The notes under the pieces: generated by a model
Told to the model about the DNA's origin: nothing
What the model saw: the letters and a program-made list of their open reading frames with translations, nothing else
Databases searched by the model: none
NCBI GenBank assembly: GCA_036924085.1
Contig: JAVGWX010000011.1
Span: 22,186,739 to 22,250,738 of the forward strand
Direction: 5' to 3'
DNA length: 64,000 nucleotides
Source of the DNA: Ariolimax columbianus
Taxonomy: Eukaryota > Mollusca > Gastropoda > Stylommatophora > Arionidae
Translations under genes and position numbers: made by a program
Part shown: one piece after another, positions 22,441-34,236 of the stretch
Position numbering within the stretch: position 1 is the first letter of the stretch
How the letters are laid out: each line of letters opens with the position of its first letter

Positions 22441-24026
22441 CTAGCCTTTGACTGTCACTAAACTATTGGTGAGGCAGCAAATAGAATATATTCCTCAAAT
22501 GAAATGTTGCTGTCAGAAAAATGATCCTTGTCTGAGAAGAGCTGTTTAAAAAGACTAAATACAGTAAAGATTGTGACCAATTATTACATTTTATTGTCTT
22601 TTAACCTTTACCACAACAGTATAATTTTTCGTAACTTCATATTTCACTGTGGTTGTTCACTTTGAGAGCCTGTAACTTTTCTGTTTGTTGGTCAATGAAT
22701 ATGATTTTGTTGTGTGTAGAGACATAAATGAATAAAGAACTTTTTGGTGGTATTGTTTTTGTTTTGTGTTTGGTATTTTCTGAGATATAAGAAGATGAAA
22801 GTGAAAATTTGTGAAACAAAGCACACAAATTTGAACTCACCGAGCAGTGAACATTGCTCTTCTATAAATCCATTGAAATGACAACAAAGTATCAATGCTG
22901 TGTTTATTATATCAACACAACTGTTAGTTTTCACTTCAAACGTAGTTATTACATCTAACTAAATGAAATAAACAGATGTCCCCCTTAAAGATCTTTTACA
23001 ACAACCTACTTGAACTTTCTAAAAAAATTGGCTGGCTCCAATCCGCATAATAAAAAGATAAATTGTTTAAAATCCAATTGTAATCTAACATTTAATACTT
23101 TAATCGGCAAAAAAGCCTGTGTAGATGGATGTGATGTAGTCAGCATAAAAAAATTGTCTATTTCTACAGTCTCCTAGCTTGGTCATTTATCAAAAAATGA
23201 AAGCCGAGTACAGTGGAATCGGTACGCTGCGAGTGCGGTAACGGTTAAGTATGAACAGTAACAAATAGGAAATAAACCTCATAACAAAAACAGTACACAT
23301 CTTGGAATTCATTTAAAATCAAAAATGTTAAAACAAGAAACTTAATCATATAAATGTAAGTTATATTTATAAAAATTCATTTTCAAATAAGCATAGAGTT
23401 GATAATCGTGTCCCCTTAATCTGCTTCAAATTTCCATGACAAAATACACACATATCAACTATCACAATATTACTATTTTCCCCCATTGCTGGGGCATGAT
23501 GTGAAAGAACGGCTTATAGTGTTGAGAAATAAAGGCAGCTTTCCTTGGCAGCTGCAGTGAAACGTGCATTTCAGTATTGTATTTCACCCACATAAGAAAT
23601 AAATTAGGCCTTACAAGTGTTCAAACTAATGTCATCACACCAAGAAACCAGCCAGCAACCCAATGTCAATACATACTTGTATATTCATTCAGGTTCTCTC
23701 AGAGAATTAATGAAACGGTTACTAAGAGGCAGAGGGCAGAAAACTCTTTATTTCCTCTTGTGTGTCTTTGGGTCTATCATGCAAGAACAATAAAAGGAGG
23801 CTATAGCACTCCTTACAGAATGAAGATAAATATTTAGTTGTTGTTACGGATCTAGCAGCATTCAGGCTCTTGCCCTTAGCCCTAGCCATGTAATGGTATC
23901 TGCACGTGTTTATCAGCTGTTGTCTAGTGCCATACAAAGTGTTCCATAAATATAAAGAATACAAAAGTCATGGTGATTGCAGGAGAACCACAAGCAGGAA
24001 ATCTAGTTAAACAAGGTCAATGAATC
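22441..24026 (+). other. TEX11 intron with one arm of a dispersed repeat
   Basis: Apart from the repeat at 22645-23000, this is AT-rich intron without a recognised element. Confidence 0.4.
22645..23000. repeat. Unclassified dispersed repeat, copy 1
   Basis: Matches 26535-26880 in the same orientation along its length. Shared runs include CTTTGAGAGCCTGTAAC, a GTGTAG-GACATAAAT-like stretch and AAGAAGATGAA. No coding motif or terminal structure is seen. Confidence 0.75.
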
Positions 24027-24036
24027 GAGCAAGTGA

Positions 24037-24393
24037 AATGGGATCAAGAGGCTGAGCAGCGCATGAGCTGCAGTGGTCAGCGATCCATAGCTGACTGCTA
24101 GCGTCAGGGCCAGCGAACCAAAGCTGCCAAAACCCTTCTACACCTCCACGCGGTGATCCTGGATAACAGGCTGCAGCAGGACAGACTGGCTAAGGAGAAG
24201 GGATCGAAGAGGGAATGCTAACCCGGTACTAAAAAAATGCTTGCTGAAGTCGGATGTGTTGGACTGAAAGGTGCAAATATCGCAGTCAAGCTGTAAACTA
24301 CGACACAGCGCATTCTGTTCTCTGGACTACATTCTGCTACTTACCCTTTCAGGGTTTGGTAGTGGGAGATTGAGAACGAAAGCAGAAGAAGAA
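24037..24393 (+). mobile_element. SINE-A, full copy with 10-bp target duplication
   Basis: GGATCAAGAGGCTGAGCAGC at the start and (GAA)n at the end. The duplication GAGCAAGTGA lies at 24027-24036 and 24394-24403. Very similar to the copy at 18506. Confidence 0.93.
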
Positions 24394-24479
24394 GAGCAAG
24401 TGAGACTTCCCATATTTAGATCAAATTGTTATAGAGGATGCCTGTAGCCATAAGATTTGAGAGCTAGATTTGCAATGAC

Positions 24480-24870
24480 AAAATCAGAAATAAACAGAGA
24501 ATACTTACTTCAAAAAGTACAAACATCTCCCTCTGTAAAAGAATTCTCAATGGATATATTTTGTCTGTGGCACTGTGTGGATCAGAAACTTGGACTATAA
24601 ACAAGAGAGAAGAGAGATTTCTGGAAGCGTTTCAGATGTGGTGCTAGAAGCAGGATGGAAAAGATCATATGAGCAGAGAGAAAACCAAATGAAATAGTGC
24701 TAGAGATGGTGGATGAAAAAGAAAAGACAATAATAAAAAGGTGAAGATTGTCTCAGCCACAATCTAAAACATGTTGGCCCAGTTCAAGATGGCCTTGCAT
24801 AGAAAAAAAAAGGGGGGGCAAGATAGGCAGAGCACAGCCAAGGAATACCTTCATTACACAGGTTTACAGG
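24480..24870 (+). mobile_element. RTE-like LINE C-terminal fragment
   Basis: The frame reads SVALCGSETWTINKREERFL then EAFQMWC, the CESWT-type motif after the RT thumb. Later pieces are Lys-rich, with RQSTAKEYLHYTG near 24850. Strongly decayed. Confidence 0.65.
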
Positions 24871-24951
24871 GATGTGGCAATAAAATCCTTATGCTAAACT
24901 CAGAAGGACACTTTACATCTTTAAAACCAGTCCGAGGACTGAAAAACAACT

Positions 24952-25277
24952 TCTCTTCTTCTTCTTCTTCGTTCGTTCTCAATCTCCCGCTACCAAACCA
25001 TGAAAGGGCTTAAGTAGTAGAATGTAGTCCAGATAACGGGATGCGTTGTGTCGTAGTTTACAGCTTGACTGTGATATTTGCACCTTTCGGTCCAACACAT
25101 CTGACTTCAGCAAGCATTCCCTCTTCGATCCCTTCTCCTTAGCCAGTCTGCAGCCTGTTATCCAGGATCACCGTGTGGAGGTGTAGAAGGGTCTTGGATG
25201 CTCTGGTTCGCTGACGCTAGCAGTCAGCTATGGGTCGCTGACCACTGCAGCCCATGCGCTGCTCAGCATCTTGATCC
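24952..25277 (-). mobile_element. SINE-A, inverted copy with 13-bp target duplication
   Basis: CTGAAAAACAACT flanks it at 24939-24951 and 25278-25290. The inverted tail (TTC)n is at the low-coordinate end. A short internal deletion (near 25110-25150) removes part of the body. Confidence 0.93.
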
Positions 25278-25407
25278 CTGAAAAACAACTAAATGATAAA
25301 CTCTCCCAAGAAAGCTTTATTATAGAGTTTATACAGAGATTATCCAGTATCTGTAATACTTCCGAATGCAGACACACATCATAACTTATTATGATCTTAT
25401 ACACCAG

Positions 25408-25516
25408 CTTTAGCCATAGATCCTCCAGCTAACAACAGAAGATTGAGTATGAGAGCTCTCAAGGTTGCCATTAGACAACACCTGCAAATTGAGAATCCAG
25501 ACTTTGCAAAGTGCAG
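25408..25516 (+). CDS. TEX11: TEX11-like exon (residues 185-221)
   Basis: The block follows ACACCAG and ends at TGCAG|GTAAAT. After two bases that complete Ala it encodes LAIDPPANNRRLSMRALKVA, then IRQHLQIENPDFAKC, and ends with two bases of a Ser codon completed at 29257. The pattern A-L-K-x-A-I-R-x-H-L is the typical helix of this family. A truncated RTE insertion begins only 60 bp downstream of the donor. A SINE ends about 120 bp upstream. Confidence 0.87.
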
Positions 25517-25575
25517 GTAAATTCTGTTTGTGTGATATTCTGTTTGTTGCTTATTTATTGATGGTGGTCATGAAA

Positions 25576-26399
25576 GGTAAAGATAGATGAAAATTATATG
25601 AATTTCAACCAATTCTCAATTGGAGGAAAAGATATTCCAGAACTAAGATATGCAGATGACACAGTTACACTCTCAAACAGCTTTGAGGGTCTGGTACATT
25701 TGCTTACTTCCCTTCAGAAGCACAGTAGAGATCAGAATCTTTTCATGGATCTAAAAAAAACAAAAATAATGTCTATTGGCACACAGACCCCAACCCAAGA
25801 TCACTATTGCTAATAAAGAATTTGAACATGTGGATTACTTTGAATACTTTGACCCTTTGATAACAAACAATGGGGGACTGTGCAAGGGAAATAAGGAAAC
25901 GATTGTTCGTAGTGATACAGAAACTGAAAAGTATGCAAAGCATGTGGCAAAATACTAACAAAGAATTAAAATTGAAGATCCTGAGAACATGCCTATTCCC
26001 GGTGACAATCTACGGATGCAAGACATGGACCAACATACAAATATTAAGAAAGCAGATCGGGACTTTAGAGACAAAATGCTAAAGGAGAATTATCAAAATA
26101 CCTTAGGTAAAGAAATTACAAAAATAAAGCCATCTTGCAAGATCTGAGTGTCAAAGAGAACTGGCTTATAAACCACGTTATGTCTCGGAAACCAAGATTT
26201 TTCTTCCACATCAAGTGCCATGACGGACTAGAAAAAGCAGTTCTGGAGGGCATTGTTCCAGGAAGACAAGGCAGAGGTCGACCAAGATATAGATGGAGAC
26301 AAGGCATCAAGGACACCTCAAACATGAACATGGAGTAGACGAGTAGACTAGCTGGTGATGAGAGCGACGTTCTGCCAAGGACATGCTACATGATGATGA
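25576..26399 (+). mobile_element. 5'-truncated RTE-like LINE with 11-bp target duplication
   Basis: Encodes FSIGGKDIPELRYADDTVTL (catalytic YADD), KKTKIM and YGCKTWT. Then come LINHVMSRKPRFFFHIKCHD and RGRPRYRWRQ. The 3' end runs into (ATG)n. TGGTCATGAAA flanks it at 25565-25575 and 26400-26410. Same family as 1-907 (GGYEIPELRYADDTVIL). It sits 60 bp inside the intron after the exon ending at 25516. Confidence 0.88.
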
Positions 26400-26534
26400 T
26401 GGTCATGAAATAAAGATATGTAAAAAGTAAGTCACAACTCAAGTTTAAATTTTATAACCTTAGTCACACTACATTATAAATTGACACAATTTCATCTGGG
26501 ACTATTATTTTTCAGCACCACATGTTTTACCATG

Positions 26535-26880
26535 GCTGTTGACTTTGAGAGCCTGTAACGTTTTTATTTATTTGTCTATGGATATGATTTGTTTGTGTGT
26601 AGTGACATAAATTAATGAAGATCTTATTGGTGTTATTTTTTTCTTGTGTGTGTGTTAGTTTCGGAGGTACAAGAAGATGAAGGTGGAAATTATGAAAAAT
26701 AGCACAAACTCATATTTTGGAGAGTATCACAAACGACAACAATTTTTTTAATTGCCACAGAGGACAGATAATGAAGTTTTACAAGATTAGCATATCTGTC
26801 AGTTTCCACTACAACCGTATTTATTACATCTACATAAACAAATTAAACAGATCTACCCATCACAAATTTGTTGCAATACC
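26535..26880. repeat. Unclassified dispersed repeat, copy 2
   Basis: Second copy of the 22645-23000 repeat, in the same orientation and perhaps 70-75% alike by eye. Confidence 0.72.
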
Positions 26881-27307
26881 TTAACTTCGTCACCCTCAAT
26901 AATGGGATAAATCTTTAAATCTGAGTGAAAAAGAGATTAAGTCGTTTCAAAATTCTCTTTAAAATCAAACAAACCATTTTCACACTTGAATTAGAAGCTG
27001 ACGGGAGTGGTCTATTTTTAGGTTAAGATATCTGTATTGTATGTTCACCTGTTTCTATAGCAATAACTAGTGACAACGGAGAGACTATGTTCCCAGTAGT
27101 TTTTTTGCCTTGAGCCGTAAAACAAATTTTGATCAGGCTAAAAAGTTCACCAATAGTGTGATAAAGGATAAGTAGTTAAATAAAAGAGCAAAGCAGCTCT
27201 CACATCATGTCTGATCACATTAACTACTTTATTGAAATACATGCTGTGGGATAATGCATTTTTGTTCAACTTTCACTCTGTGGTGATTGTGCAAATTAAA
27301 CTGTGCT

Positions 27308-27466
27308 TCTTCTTCTGCGTTCGTTCTCAATCTCCCATTACCAAGCCCTGAACAGCGCTTTGTAAGTAGCAGGATGTAGTCCGGAGAACGGAATGCGTTG
27401 TGTTGCTAGTTTACAGCTTGACTGCTATATTTGCACCTTTCTGTCCGACACATCCGTCTTCGGCAG
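27308..27466 (-). mobile_element. SINE-A, 5'-truncated copy (159 bp) with target duplication
   Basis: Keeps the (TTC)n tail side and the core (inverted) but lacks the tRNA-like head. TAAACTGTGCT flanks it at 27297-27307 and 27467-27477, so it was truncated at insertion, as in target-primed reverse transcription. Confidence 0.9.
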
Positions 27467-27477
27467 TAAACTGTGCT

Positions 27478-28639
27478 AATTGAAATCTTAAACTGGACTG
27501 CAATGTATTTTGGTACATTTTGAAATAATGTTACCACTACACTGAACTTGATGCTTGGGGTGGCTTTGGGCTACAAACTTGTCTGACACTGTGAGTGGCT
27601 CATGGTAGATAATGTCTTAACAATTTCTTCTTCAAATATTATTCTGGTATAAGACGATCAATTGGAAGTCATCAATAGGTTTCATCAAGTAACTATGACT
27701 ATAAAATGCACACATTTCTTAAAATATCTACAATTAATAGTGGAAATCTTCAAATGTGTAGCCTGAGTTATTAGAAAACTGCCGGGCAAAAATTGTTGGT
27801 AGTGGAACGATGAGCAAAACTATTTTCAATTATATTTATTAATAGATTGTCAGAAAGCAAATATTTGATTGATTGTTTTAGGAGACCCTATTGCAAGGAT
27901 TCACAAACGATATGGATAAGTGCATAGACCATTAACAAACCCTCTCCAAGCAGACCTTTCCTGTGCTATTTTCTCCAATTCGTTTCATCTTCTCCCCATT
28001 TTTTCTTGTATGTTGGCCACTAGGTCTCTTCTCGGTGTTTCTTTGTTTCTTTTGTGTGCTTCTTTCTCCATGGGAGATTTATGACAGACATTGGCTGGTA
28101 CTGTTGACTTGAAGCCTTCACAGTGTGGGTTCTATCCAGGCTTACATTCTTTTTAAGATTTCCTATTCCAGCTGCCTTTGTCCTGTTCTCTCCCATAAGT
28201 TTTTGTTTGTTACCTTGTTGAACCACTGCAGGTAAAATATCTTTCTCATGTTTCCAACAAAAGCATAAGATGACCATTACAGCTAGTCTCTTTATAGAAA
28301 GCTAGTTTCCAAAGATTGGTTACACGAGGTTGCTAGGCCCATACACAACCCTCTTAATTACATTTTACTACATGCTAGGAAAGTTAAAGTGGTGTAATCT
28401 TTTTCAACATAGGTACCACTCAGGTGAACTGTAAAGTATGCATATGTAGAAAATAATTATCAGGGATTAACAGTGGATATCTTTAAATGTGAAACCAGAA
28501 TGTGTCTGAAAGCTGTCAGCTACCAATGTTCATTAGTGAAATGACATAGTTTTGTCCATCGCTGTCTCGAATTAATCATCAGGAACTGCATTTTTGATTG
28601 ACTATGTTAGAGGGCACTAATGACTGAGTTATCAAATTC
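27478..28639 (+). other. TEX11 intron with two diverged similar stretches
   Basis: Sequence near 27680-27780 (including 'gtggaaatcttcaaatgtg') resembles 28430-28500 ('gtggatatctttaaatgtg'). This may be an old dispersed repeat or local duplication. Nothing else is recognised. Confidence 0.4.
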
Positions 28640-29090
28640 TGTTGTTAGTTAGTTAGTTTTCTTTCCGTTTGTGCTATTGTGCAGTCATCTGTCTGGCTCC
28701 AAGTGCGTTCCGTCGGTCAATGTGAGCCTGTGTCACTGCACAATCATTCTAATGTCATCTATCAACCTGCCCCCTTGCCCTGTAGCCAGATCTACCAGTG
28801 TTGTAAGCCATCCGTGGAAGTTGCTGAAGGTGCATTCTCATGAGATGACCAAACAAACTTATTTTCTGCCTGGTAATGTATTCAGCACAAGACGTAGTGC
28901 CGACCATACTTTGAATGTCGTCGTTCCGCATTCTGTCTCTCCTGGTAACACCGATGACCTTCCTCAAACACTTCATTTCACACGTCAAAATTCTGCTCTC
29001 GCGCTATGGACAGTTTGGCACTGGTGGCACAGAGTCGGCATAAATATACTGTTTATCAGCTGTTGCTTTGTTGTTGTAGTTAGAAAAAGA
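28640..29090 (-). mobile_element. LINE C-terminal fragment (TRRDR family)
   Basis: The minus strand reads MKCLRKVIGVTRRDRMRNDD, then EYITRQKISLFGHLMRM and RSGYRARGQ. It has the same family motif as at 51.9-52.5 kb and 56.0-56.5 kb. Upstream on the minus strand are pieces like QLINSIF near 29050. Confidence 0.8.
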
Positions 29091-29256
29091 TGATGATACA
29101 TTTTGGATATGATAAAAGAAATTAACATAATCTGTAATATCAGAGCTCTTTTGAGGAATAAGAACCTGAAGGAAACGCAAACAAATTAAGCAAATTACAG
29201 GTAACCTTTACAAGTTAGAATGCATTTTAGACAATATCTTTTCATGTCTTTTCCAG

Positions 29257-29359
29257 TGCTGATGTACGAAGCCTCATTGAATTATCAATGAGTGGAAATG
29301 AGGAGGAATCTCTATTATATTTCAAGGAGACCTTTGAAATGATTGAAAGACGAGCAAAG
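29257..29359 (+). CDS. TEX11: TEX11-like exon (residues 221-255)
   Basis: It follows CTTTTCCAG and ends at AAAG|GTATTA. It encodes ADVRSLIELSMSGNEEESLL and then YFKETFEMIERRAK, an acidic TPR-like helix pair. The first base completes the Ser codon and the end is phase 0. The frame runs open past the donor, but the later residues show no family resemblance. Confidence 0.85.
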
Positions 29360-29649
29360 GTATTACTCATTGCTTTTGTTACCTTGAACAAGAAGTTTGC
29401 TAAATTTCTTTGCCTTACAATGAACGAAAAATATGTTCAATTTGAGGAAAACCAGAGCTCAAAGTTAGCAGAAAATAGTTTTATCATATCCTGGCAGACA
29501 AGCCATAAGTGGCAGCTAGGAAGGATTCAGCTTAGGGGTGACCACACCATCCTACAAATATATAAGGGGCAATAAAAAAATAAGACCTTTACACCAAAAC
29601 AAAATTAGGAGCAAATAAGTCTCTATTACATGTAAAGTAAAATATCCCA

Positions 29650-29905
29650 TAGCATTACTGCCGTAGGGGTGTGAGGTGTTAGCGATCTCGCATTTCAAAG
29701 GCTCGGCTATATGAGGGCGGTAGCCATCTCCTCTCCCTTGCCGCTTTTATTTCCCGGACTGAACCGGTACCCATTTAAGGCTGGGTCAACCCGGTAGCCA
29801 TTGGGGGTCTGAAAAAAACATTACCGCCTCATCTGGGGAATGAACCCAGGACCACTCAGATGCGAAGCCAGCGCGCTAACCACTGCGCTACGCTGCTCCC
29901 CTGTA
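29650..29905 (-). mobile_element. tRNA-derived SINE-C
   Basis: In sense the head reads GGGGAGCAGCGTAGCGCAGT, then GGTTAGCGCGCTGGCTTCGC (A box) and CTGGGTTCATTCCCCAG (B box). A body with repeated ACCGG motifs follows. The tRNA part folds like a real tRNA 5' half, but it is followed by SINE body. I found no clear target duplication. Confidence 0.8.
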
Positions 29906-30122
29906 TAAGTTGACATATATGGAATCATCCATTTTTATAACCACAATGTCATTTTTATAAAGATGTTCGACTTGAAAAACAACAAAAACCATCCATTCTG
30001 TAGTTAATACACGATCTTCTATTTGACAAAGAGGAGCTTGCTGTGCATACAAAAAGAGATATTGACATTTGAAGTTTGATGCCATAACAAATACTGTAGA
30101 CAATTTCCATCACACGACTGCG

Positions 30123-30585
30123 TCTCAGTATCTGTAGACCATTTCCATCATAAGTGTCTCAGTCTCTGTAGACCATTTTCATCATAAGCATCTCAGTCTC
30201 TGTAGACCATTTTCATCATAAGTGTCTCATTCTCTGTAGACCATTTTCATCATAAGCGTCTCAGTCTCTGTAGACCATTTTCATCATAAGCATCTCAGTC
30301 TCTGTAGACCATTTTCATCATAAGTGTCTCAGTCTCTGTAGACCATTTTCATCATAAGCATCTCAGTCTCTGTAGACCATTTTCATCATAAGCGTCTCAG
30401 TCTCTGTAGACCATTTTCATCATAAGCGTCTCAGTCTCTGTAGACCATTTCCATCATAAGCATCTCAGTCTCTGTAGACCATTTTCATCATAAGCGTCTC
30501 AGTCTCTGTAGACCATTTTCATCATAAGCATCTCAGTCTCTGTAGACCATTTCCATCATAAGCATCTCAGTCTCTGTCGAGACTG
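30123..30585. repeat. 34-bp minisatellite, about 13 units
   Basis: Unit TCTGTAGACCATTTTCATCA followed by TAAGCGTCTCAGTC. Units vary at one C/T in ATTTTC/ATTTCC and at G/A/C in GCG, GCA and GTG. It lies in the intron between the exons at 29257 and 32402. Confidence 0.93.
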
Positions 30586-31008
30586 ATAAACTAGTTTAGT
30601 TTTTTTTCTATGATTTATTTTTGAAGAAAAGTCATATAGTCTTAGTCGACTTGTACTTCTACAGGGGCAGATGCCCCTGTGCAGGTACCAGCCCTGGTAT
30701 GAGCTGGATATAGCAGGAAGAAGGGTTTCCTGCTTAGGGGGCCAGGCTTGAGCAGTTTAATACTCCACTGCGTGGGACAAGTGCTTAAGGAGGGTGGTTA
30801 ACCGATGTGCAAATCTGAATAGACTCAAACACTAGAGCAAAGTAGACCCGCAGCCTGTTAGGCGCCATCTATGCTGCTCTAAACAAACCACCTAACCATG
30901 GCCGGTGTTATGACATGTCACCTGGTGTAGTCACACGTATAATAATGAATTCATTAGGTCAGACATTATGTACACTGTTATATAACTATACTCATCTAAC
31001 TGATAGTT
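30586..31008. repeat. Dispersed repeat (shared with 31.85 kb and 50.8 kb)
   Basis: A stretch at about 30815-30880 including GCAGCCTGTTAGGCGCCATC recurs inverted at 31855-31905 and, diverged, at 50820-50880. The rest of the segment contains 'gccaggcttgagcag'-type text that I cannot assign. Confidence 0.6.
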
Positions 31009-31019
31009 GAACAAGAAAT

Positions 31020-31371
31020 AGGATCAAGATGCTGAGCAATGTATGAGCTACAGCGGTCGGCGACCCATAGCTGACTGCTAGTGTCAAGACCAGCACACTA
31101 GAGCTGCCAAGGCCCTTGTACACCTCCAGATGGTGATCCTGGACAACAGGCTGCAACAGAGCAGACTGACTAAGGAGAAGGGGTTGAAGAGGAAAGGCTG
31201 ACCTAGTACCAAAAATGCCTGCAGAAGTTGGATGTGTTTAACAAAAAGGTGCAATTATCACAGTCAAGCTGTAAACTACGACACAGTGCATTTCTTTTTC
31301 AGGACAACACTTGCAAAGCCCTTTTCATGGCTTGGTAGCGGGAGTTTGAGAACAAAGAACAAGAAGAAGAA
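31020..31371 (+). mobile_element. SINE-A, diverged full copy
   Basis: Starts AGGATCAAGATGCTGAGCAA and ends in GAACAAGAAGAAGAAG. Flanks GAACAAGAAAT (31009-31019) and GAACTAGAAAT (31372-31382) differ at one base. Confidence 0.85.
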
Positions 31372-31382
31372 GAACTAGAAAT

Positions 31383-32401
31383 GTGGGCACATAGCCTGTT
31401 TTCATGGATTTGTCATACAAAGAATACTCTGTTCCGGCTTTCTCATTAGTGCAATTCTAAACTTATGGCAAAGGGAATGGTGCAGCAGTCTGACAAAAGC
31501 AGTGAAACCAACGTCCCTGCTCAAGCCTGGTCTGCTGATCAGTAAAGAGATGGCCAATACCAACCCCAGAACCAACAGCCCAGACCCCTACAGTGCTAGC
31601 ATGACAGCGCAGGGGTGACTTCAGCAGGTATGAACAATCCAATCATTCACTGGACACTTTGTGACACGACTGCAAAACTAGAAACAGGGTTTGTATCTGT
31701 ACTAGATGAACTACATGTAGAGGAATCGGACTCTTATAACTTATAATTATCTAAACATACCCAAGTGTTGTTAGGCCTGCAACCTGCCAGGCAGGTTGTA
31801 AGTGATGACTAAAGAAGTTTGAGCTTGAGGTCAGCATGATGTTGAGTACCAAAGACCAGCCTAACAGGCTGGGGGTCTATTTTGCTCTCATATTTGAGTC
31901 TATCGTGGTTACAGCCAAGCCACGGATTTGACTTAAATTCACACTAGTTGATGACTTACACCTGTGTCCACGGAAACGTGATGTGGTTTTCCATTTGGAT
32001 TAATTAGTTTGTTCGATTCATGGTGTTTTCCTCACCATCTGTCCTGGCAAAACTGTTGGCTACCTCGGTTACCCCTCTCGTGTTTCTACGATCCAGTGTA
32101 CACGGTTGAACTTTGCGAGAATGCCATCTATCACCCTATTTGTTGACGGTGTCAATTTTGGTGTGGCTAGGAAATATTCACACATGCTAACACGAAAGTG
32201 CACAAAGCCTTGAGTCGACTGCTGCCTTTGTTAGAGTCATTGAAGTCGAGGTCTGAAGACGAACGAGGAAGAAATATTTAAGAAACCAATTGTCTGACAC
32301 ATGATGGACTCACCCTCATCAATCAGAAGCCCTCATATAATACTTGTACAGAATGACAAAACTTGATGGTTATAATGTTCATACTGAATATTTGTTTGCA
32401 G
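31383..32401 (+). other. TEX11 intron, mostly unassigned
   Basis: Contains the inverted copy of the 30.8-kb repeat at about 31850-31910. Otherwise no element is recognised. Confidence 0.4.
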
Positions 32402-32472
32402 GATAAGTATCCAGAGATTGAAATCTTATGGTTGATGACTAAATCATGGAACTATGGGCTTCATCTTTACAA
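32402..32472 (+). CDS. TEX11: TEX11-like exon with the family signature (residues 256-279)
   Basis: The 71-bp block follows TTTGCAG and ends at ACAA|GTGAGT. It encodes DKYPEIEILWLMTKSWNYGL and then HLY. The pattern YPExEILWLxTKxWNxGxxLY is the best recognised signature of the SPO22/TEX11 C-terminal region and is the main reason for naming the gene. The final two bases AA join C of the next exon to give Asn. Confidence 0.92.
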
Positions 32473-33984
32473 GTGAGTAATACTTTTCCTCTTTCGTACT
32501 AATGGTGTTTTGCTTGGACCTTATTTAGAAGTTCGTCTGCTGTTTTCTATATATGTGTTTCTCAGAATTAAGTTATTGTTGTCCTGTTTTCAGGCTTTTT
32601 GGTCACACTAGATCTGTAGTCCTGTCGCTATGACGATGTCCACAGTCCTCTCCAGGTCTTGGTGGCAGCCACACAGCTTTGTGTCTTCTTGGCTCCCTCT
32701 GGCCAGGTTTGGTATTAATGGGTTGGCAGAGGCACGAGTTGATTGGGTGGGTCCTCTCAATGCTTAGGACCAAGCTCCGTTCCTCCCTTTACAGCTGATA
32801 GGGACGTTGCCACAGCGTTAGATTTGATTGTTGCATGAACATGCCTGTAGATGCATGTGTCCTAATTTTCCCCGGTGTCTGCGTTGTAGCTAACACTCCA
32901 TCTTTGGCTTGTTGGATTGTGTTATGCATTCTGGGCTGTCCCCCAAAGCCTTTCCATCTCCCAGCAGTGACTGTAAGGCAGCAGGTTGGTATCTTTGCCT
33001 AAGTGTCCTGCCCGTGGCTAGAGCTTACAGCTGATCTTGCTCGCTAGAATGTACCTGTCGTAGATTATATGGGTATTTTAGTGGGAGCTGCTAATTAGTC
33101 CATTTATAAACTGGCTTAGATCACAACTAACACACCATATCTATCGGTCATTTCACTATCTGCCAGCTGTGGACACACCTGAATAGGTTTGGTCACCCCT
33201 GTTCTCCAGGGAATTAAATTATATTATTTAGTCTGACAACACCTGATGTCTTTTTTGGAGCAGTCCTCAATCCTGTCTTGCCCTAGTGGTATGTGGGTTG
33301 GAAAGAATAAGCCCACTGTAGCCTTCCTTACAAGTAAGTCAAAAAGAAATGACCACATAAGGTTTTGCTTGAGTTTAGCATCCTCATGTAACTACCCCTG
33401 CAGATCCTCAGATACTGGCCAACTGCAGTGGTCGTCCTATGTTTTTCTTGGAGAAAAAAGACCAATCAATTCTACCCTATCAATTCTGTATTTGAGAAGT
33501 TTGTGTAAAAGCAACTAATGTGCTTTTGCAGTGATGATTTGTATAGGCACCAGAGCCCAAAAGGGCAGCAAAGAACTGTAACTTGCCAGCCATGTACAAA
33601 GGGGATATGGGTATGGGGCTGTCTTTCCTATCATGTAGAAACTTTAAAACACAAGAAAAAATAAATGAAGACCTCTAGACCTAAGGTAGAAAAGGAGTGA
33701 CTAACTTAACTTAACGGCTTTATACTGGTTTAGAAGACTGTATACAACCAGTTTCTTTTACGTTCTCTAATCCCAACCCAAACACGTTCATCACAAACGA
33801 ATAAAGTAATGAGTACCCGTTACAAGTTGACATGTTTAGGTCATTATATTTTAGCTGAATTAAAAATATATTATAATTGTTAGCAGTTAGGAAGGCTATC
33901 AATTGAAGTTGATTGACAAGACAGAGAGCATAGCTCAAATTGTGATGTCTCATCTGGAAATAATGTCTTCCCAATCACTTCCAG
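32473..33984 (+). other. TEX11 intron, unassigned, partly GC-rich
   Basis: 32580-33160 is more GC-rich than its surroundings and may be an old element, but I see no RT, transposase or tRNA motif. Confidence 0.35.
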
Positions 33985-34078
33985 CTTTGGCAAGTTTCAG
34001 GAGTCTGAGCAGTGGTGTGGCATGAGCATGAGGTTCCTAAAGTATCTTTCTTCCATGAAAGATGACTACGAAGAACAG
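33985..34078 (+). CDS. TEX11: TEX11-like exon (residues 279-310)
   Basis: It follows CACTTCCAG and ends at CAG|GTAGGG. It encodes FGKFQESEQWCGMSMRFLKY and then LSSMKDDYEEQ. The spacing G-K-x-x-E-x-E-x-W-C then R-F-L-K-x-L directly follows the signature exon in this family. The end is phase 0. A truncated SINE starts about 30 bp downstream of the donor, and a piggyBac element follows. Confidence 0.9.
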
Positions 34079-34109
34079 GTAGGGATCATTTCTTTTCAAG
34101 TATTTTTGC

Positions 34110-34236
34110 TCTTCTTCTTCTTCTTCTTTGTTTGTTCTCAATCTCCTTCTACCAAACAGGAGAAAAGGGCTTTGCAAGTAGGAAGATGTTGTCCGGAGAA
34201 CGGAATGCGCTGTGTCATAGTTTACAGCTTGGCTCT
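34110..34236 (-). mobile_element. SINE-A, 5'-truncated copy
   Basis: (TTC)n, then the inverted tail 'gtttgttctcaatctcc' and the start of the core, ending at TTTACAGCTTGGCT. It ends 12 bp before the piggyBac TTAA. Confidence 0.8.

Noticed and set aside
29838..29905. Possible tRNA gene (minus strand)
   Set aside because: A and B boxes are good, but a SINE body follows instead of a tRNA 3' end, and the acceptor stem does not close.
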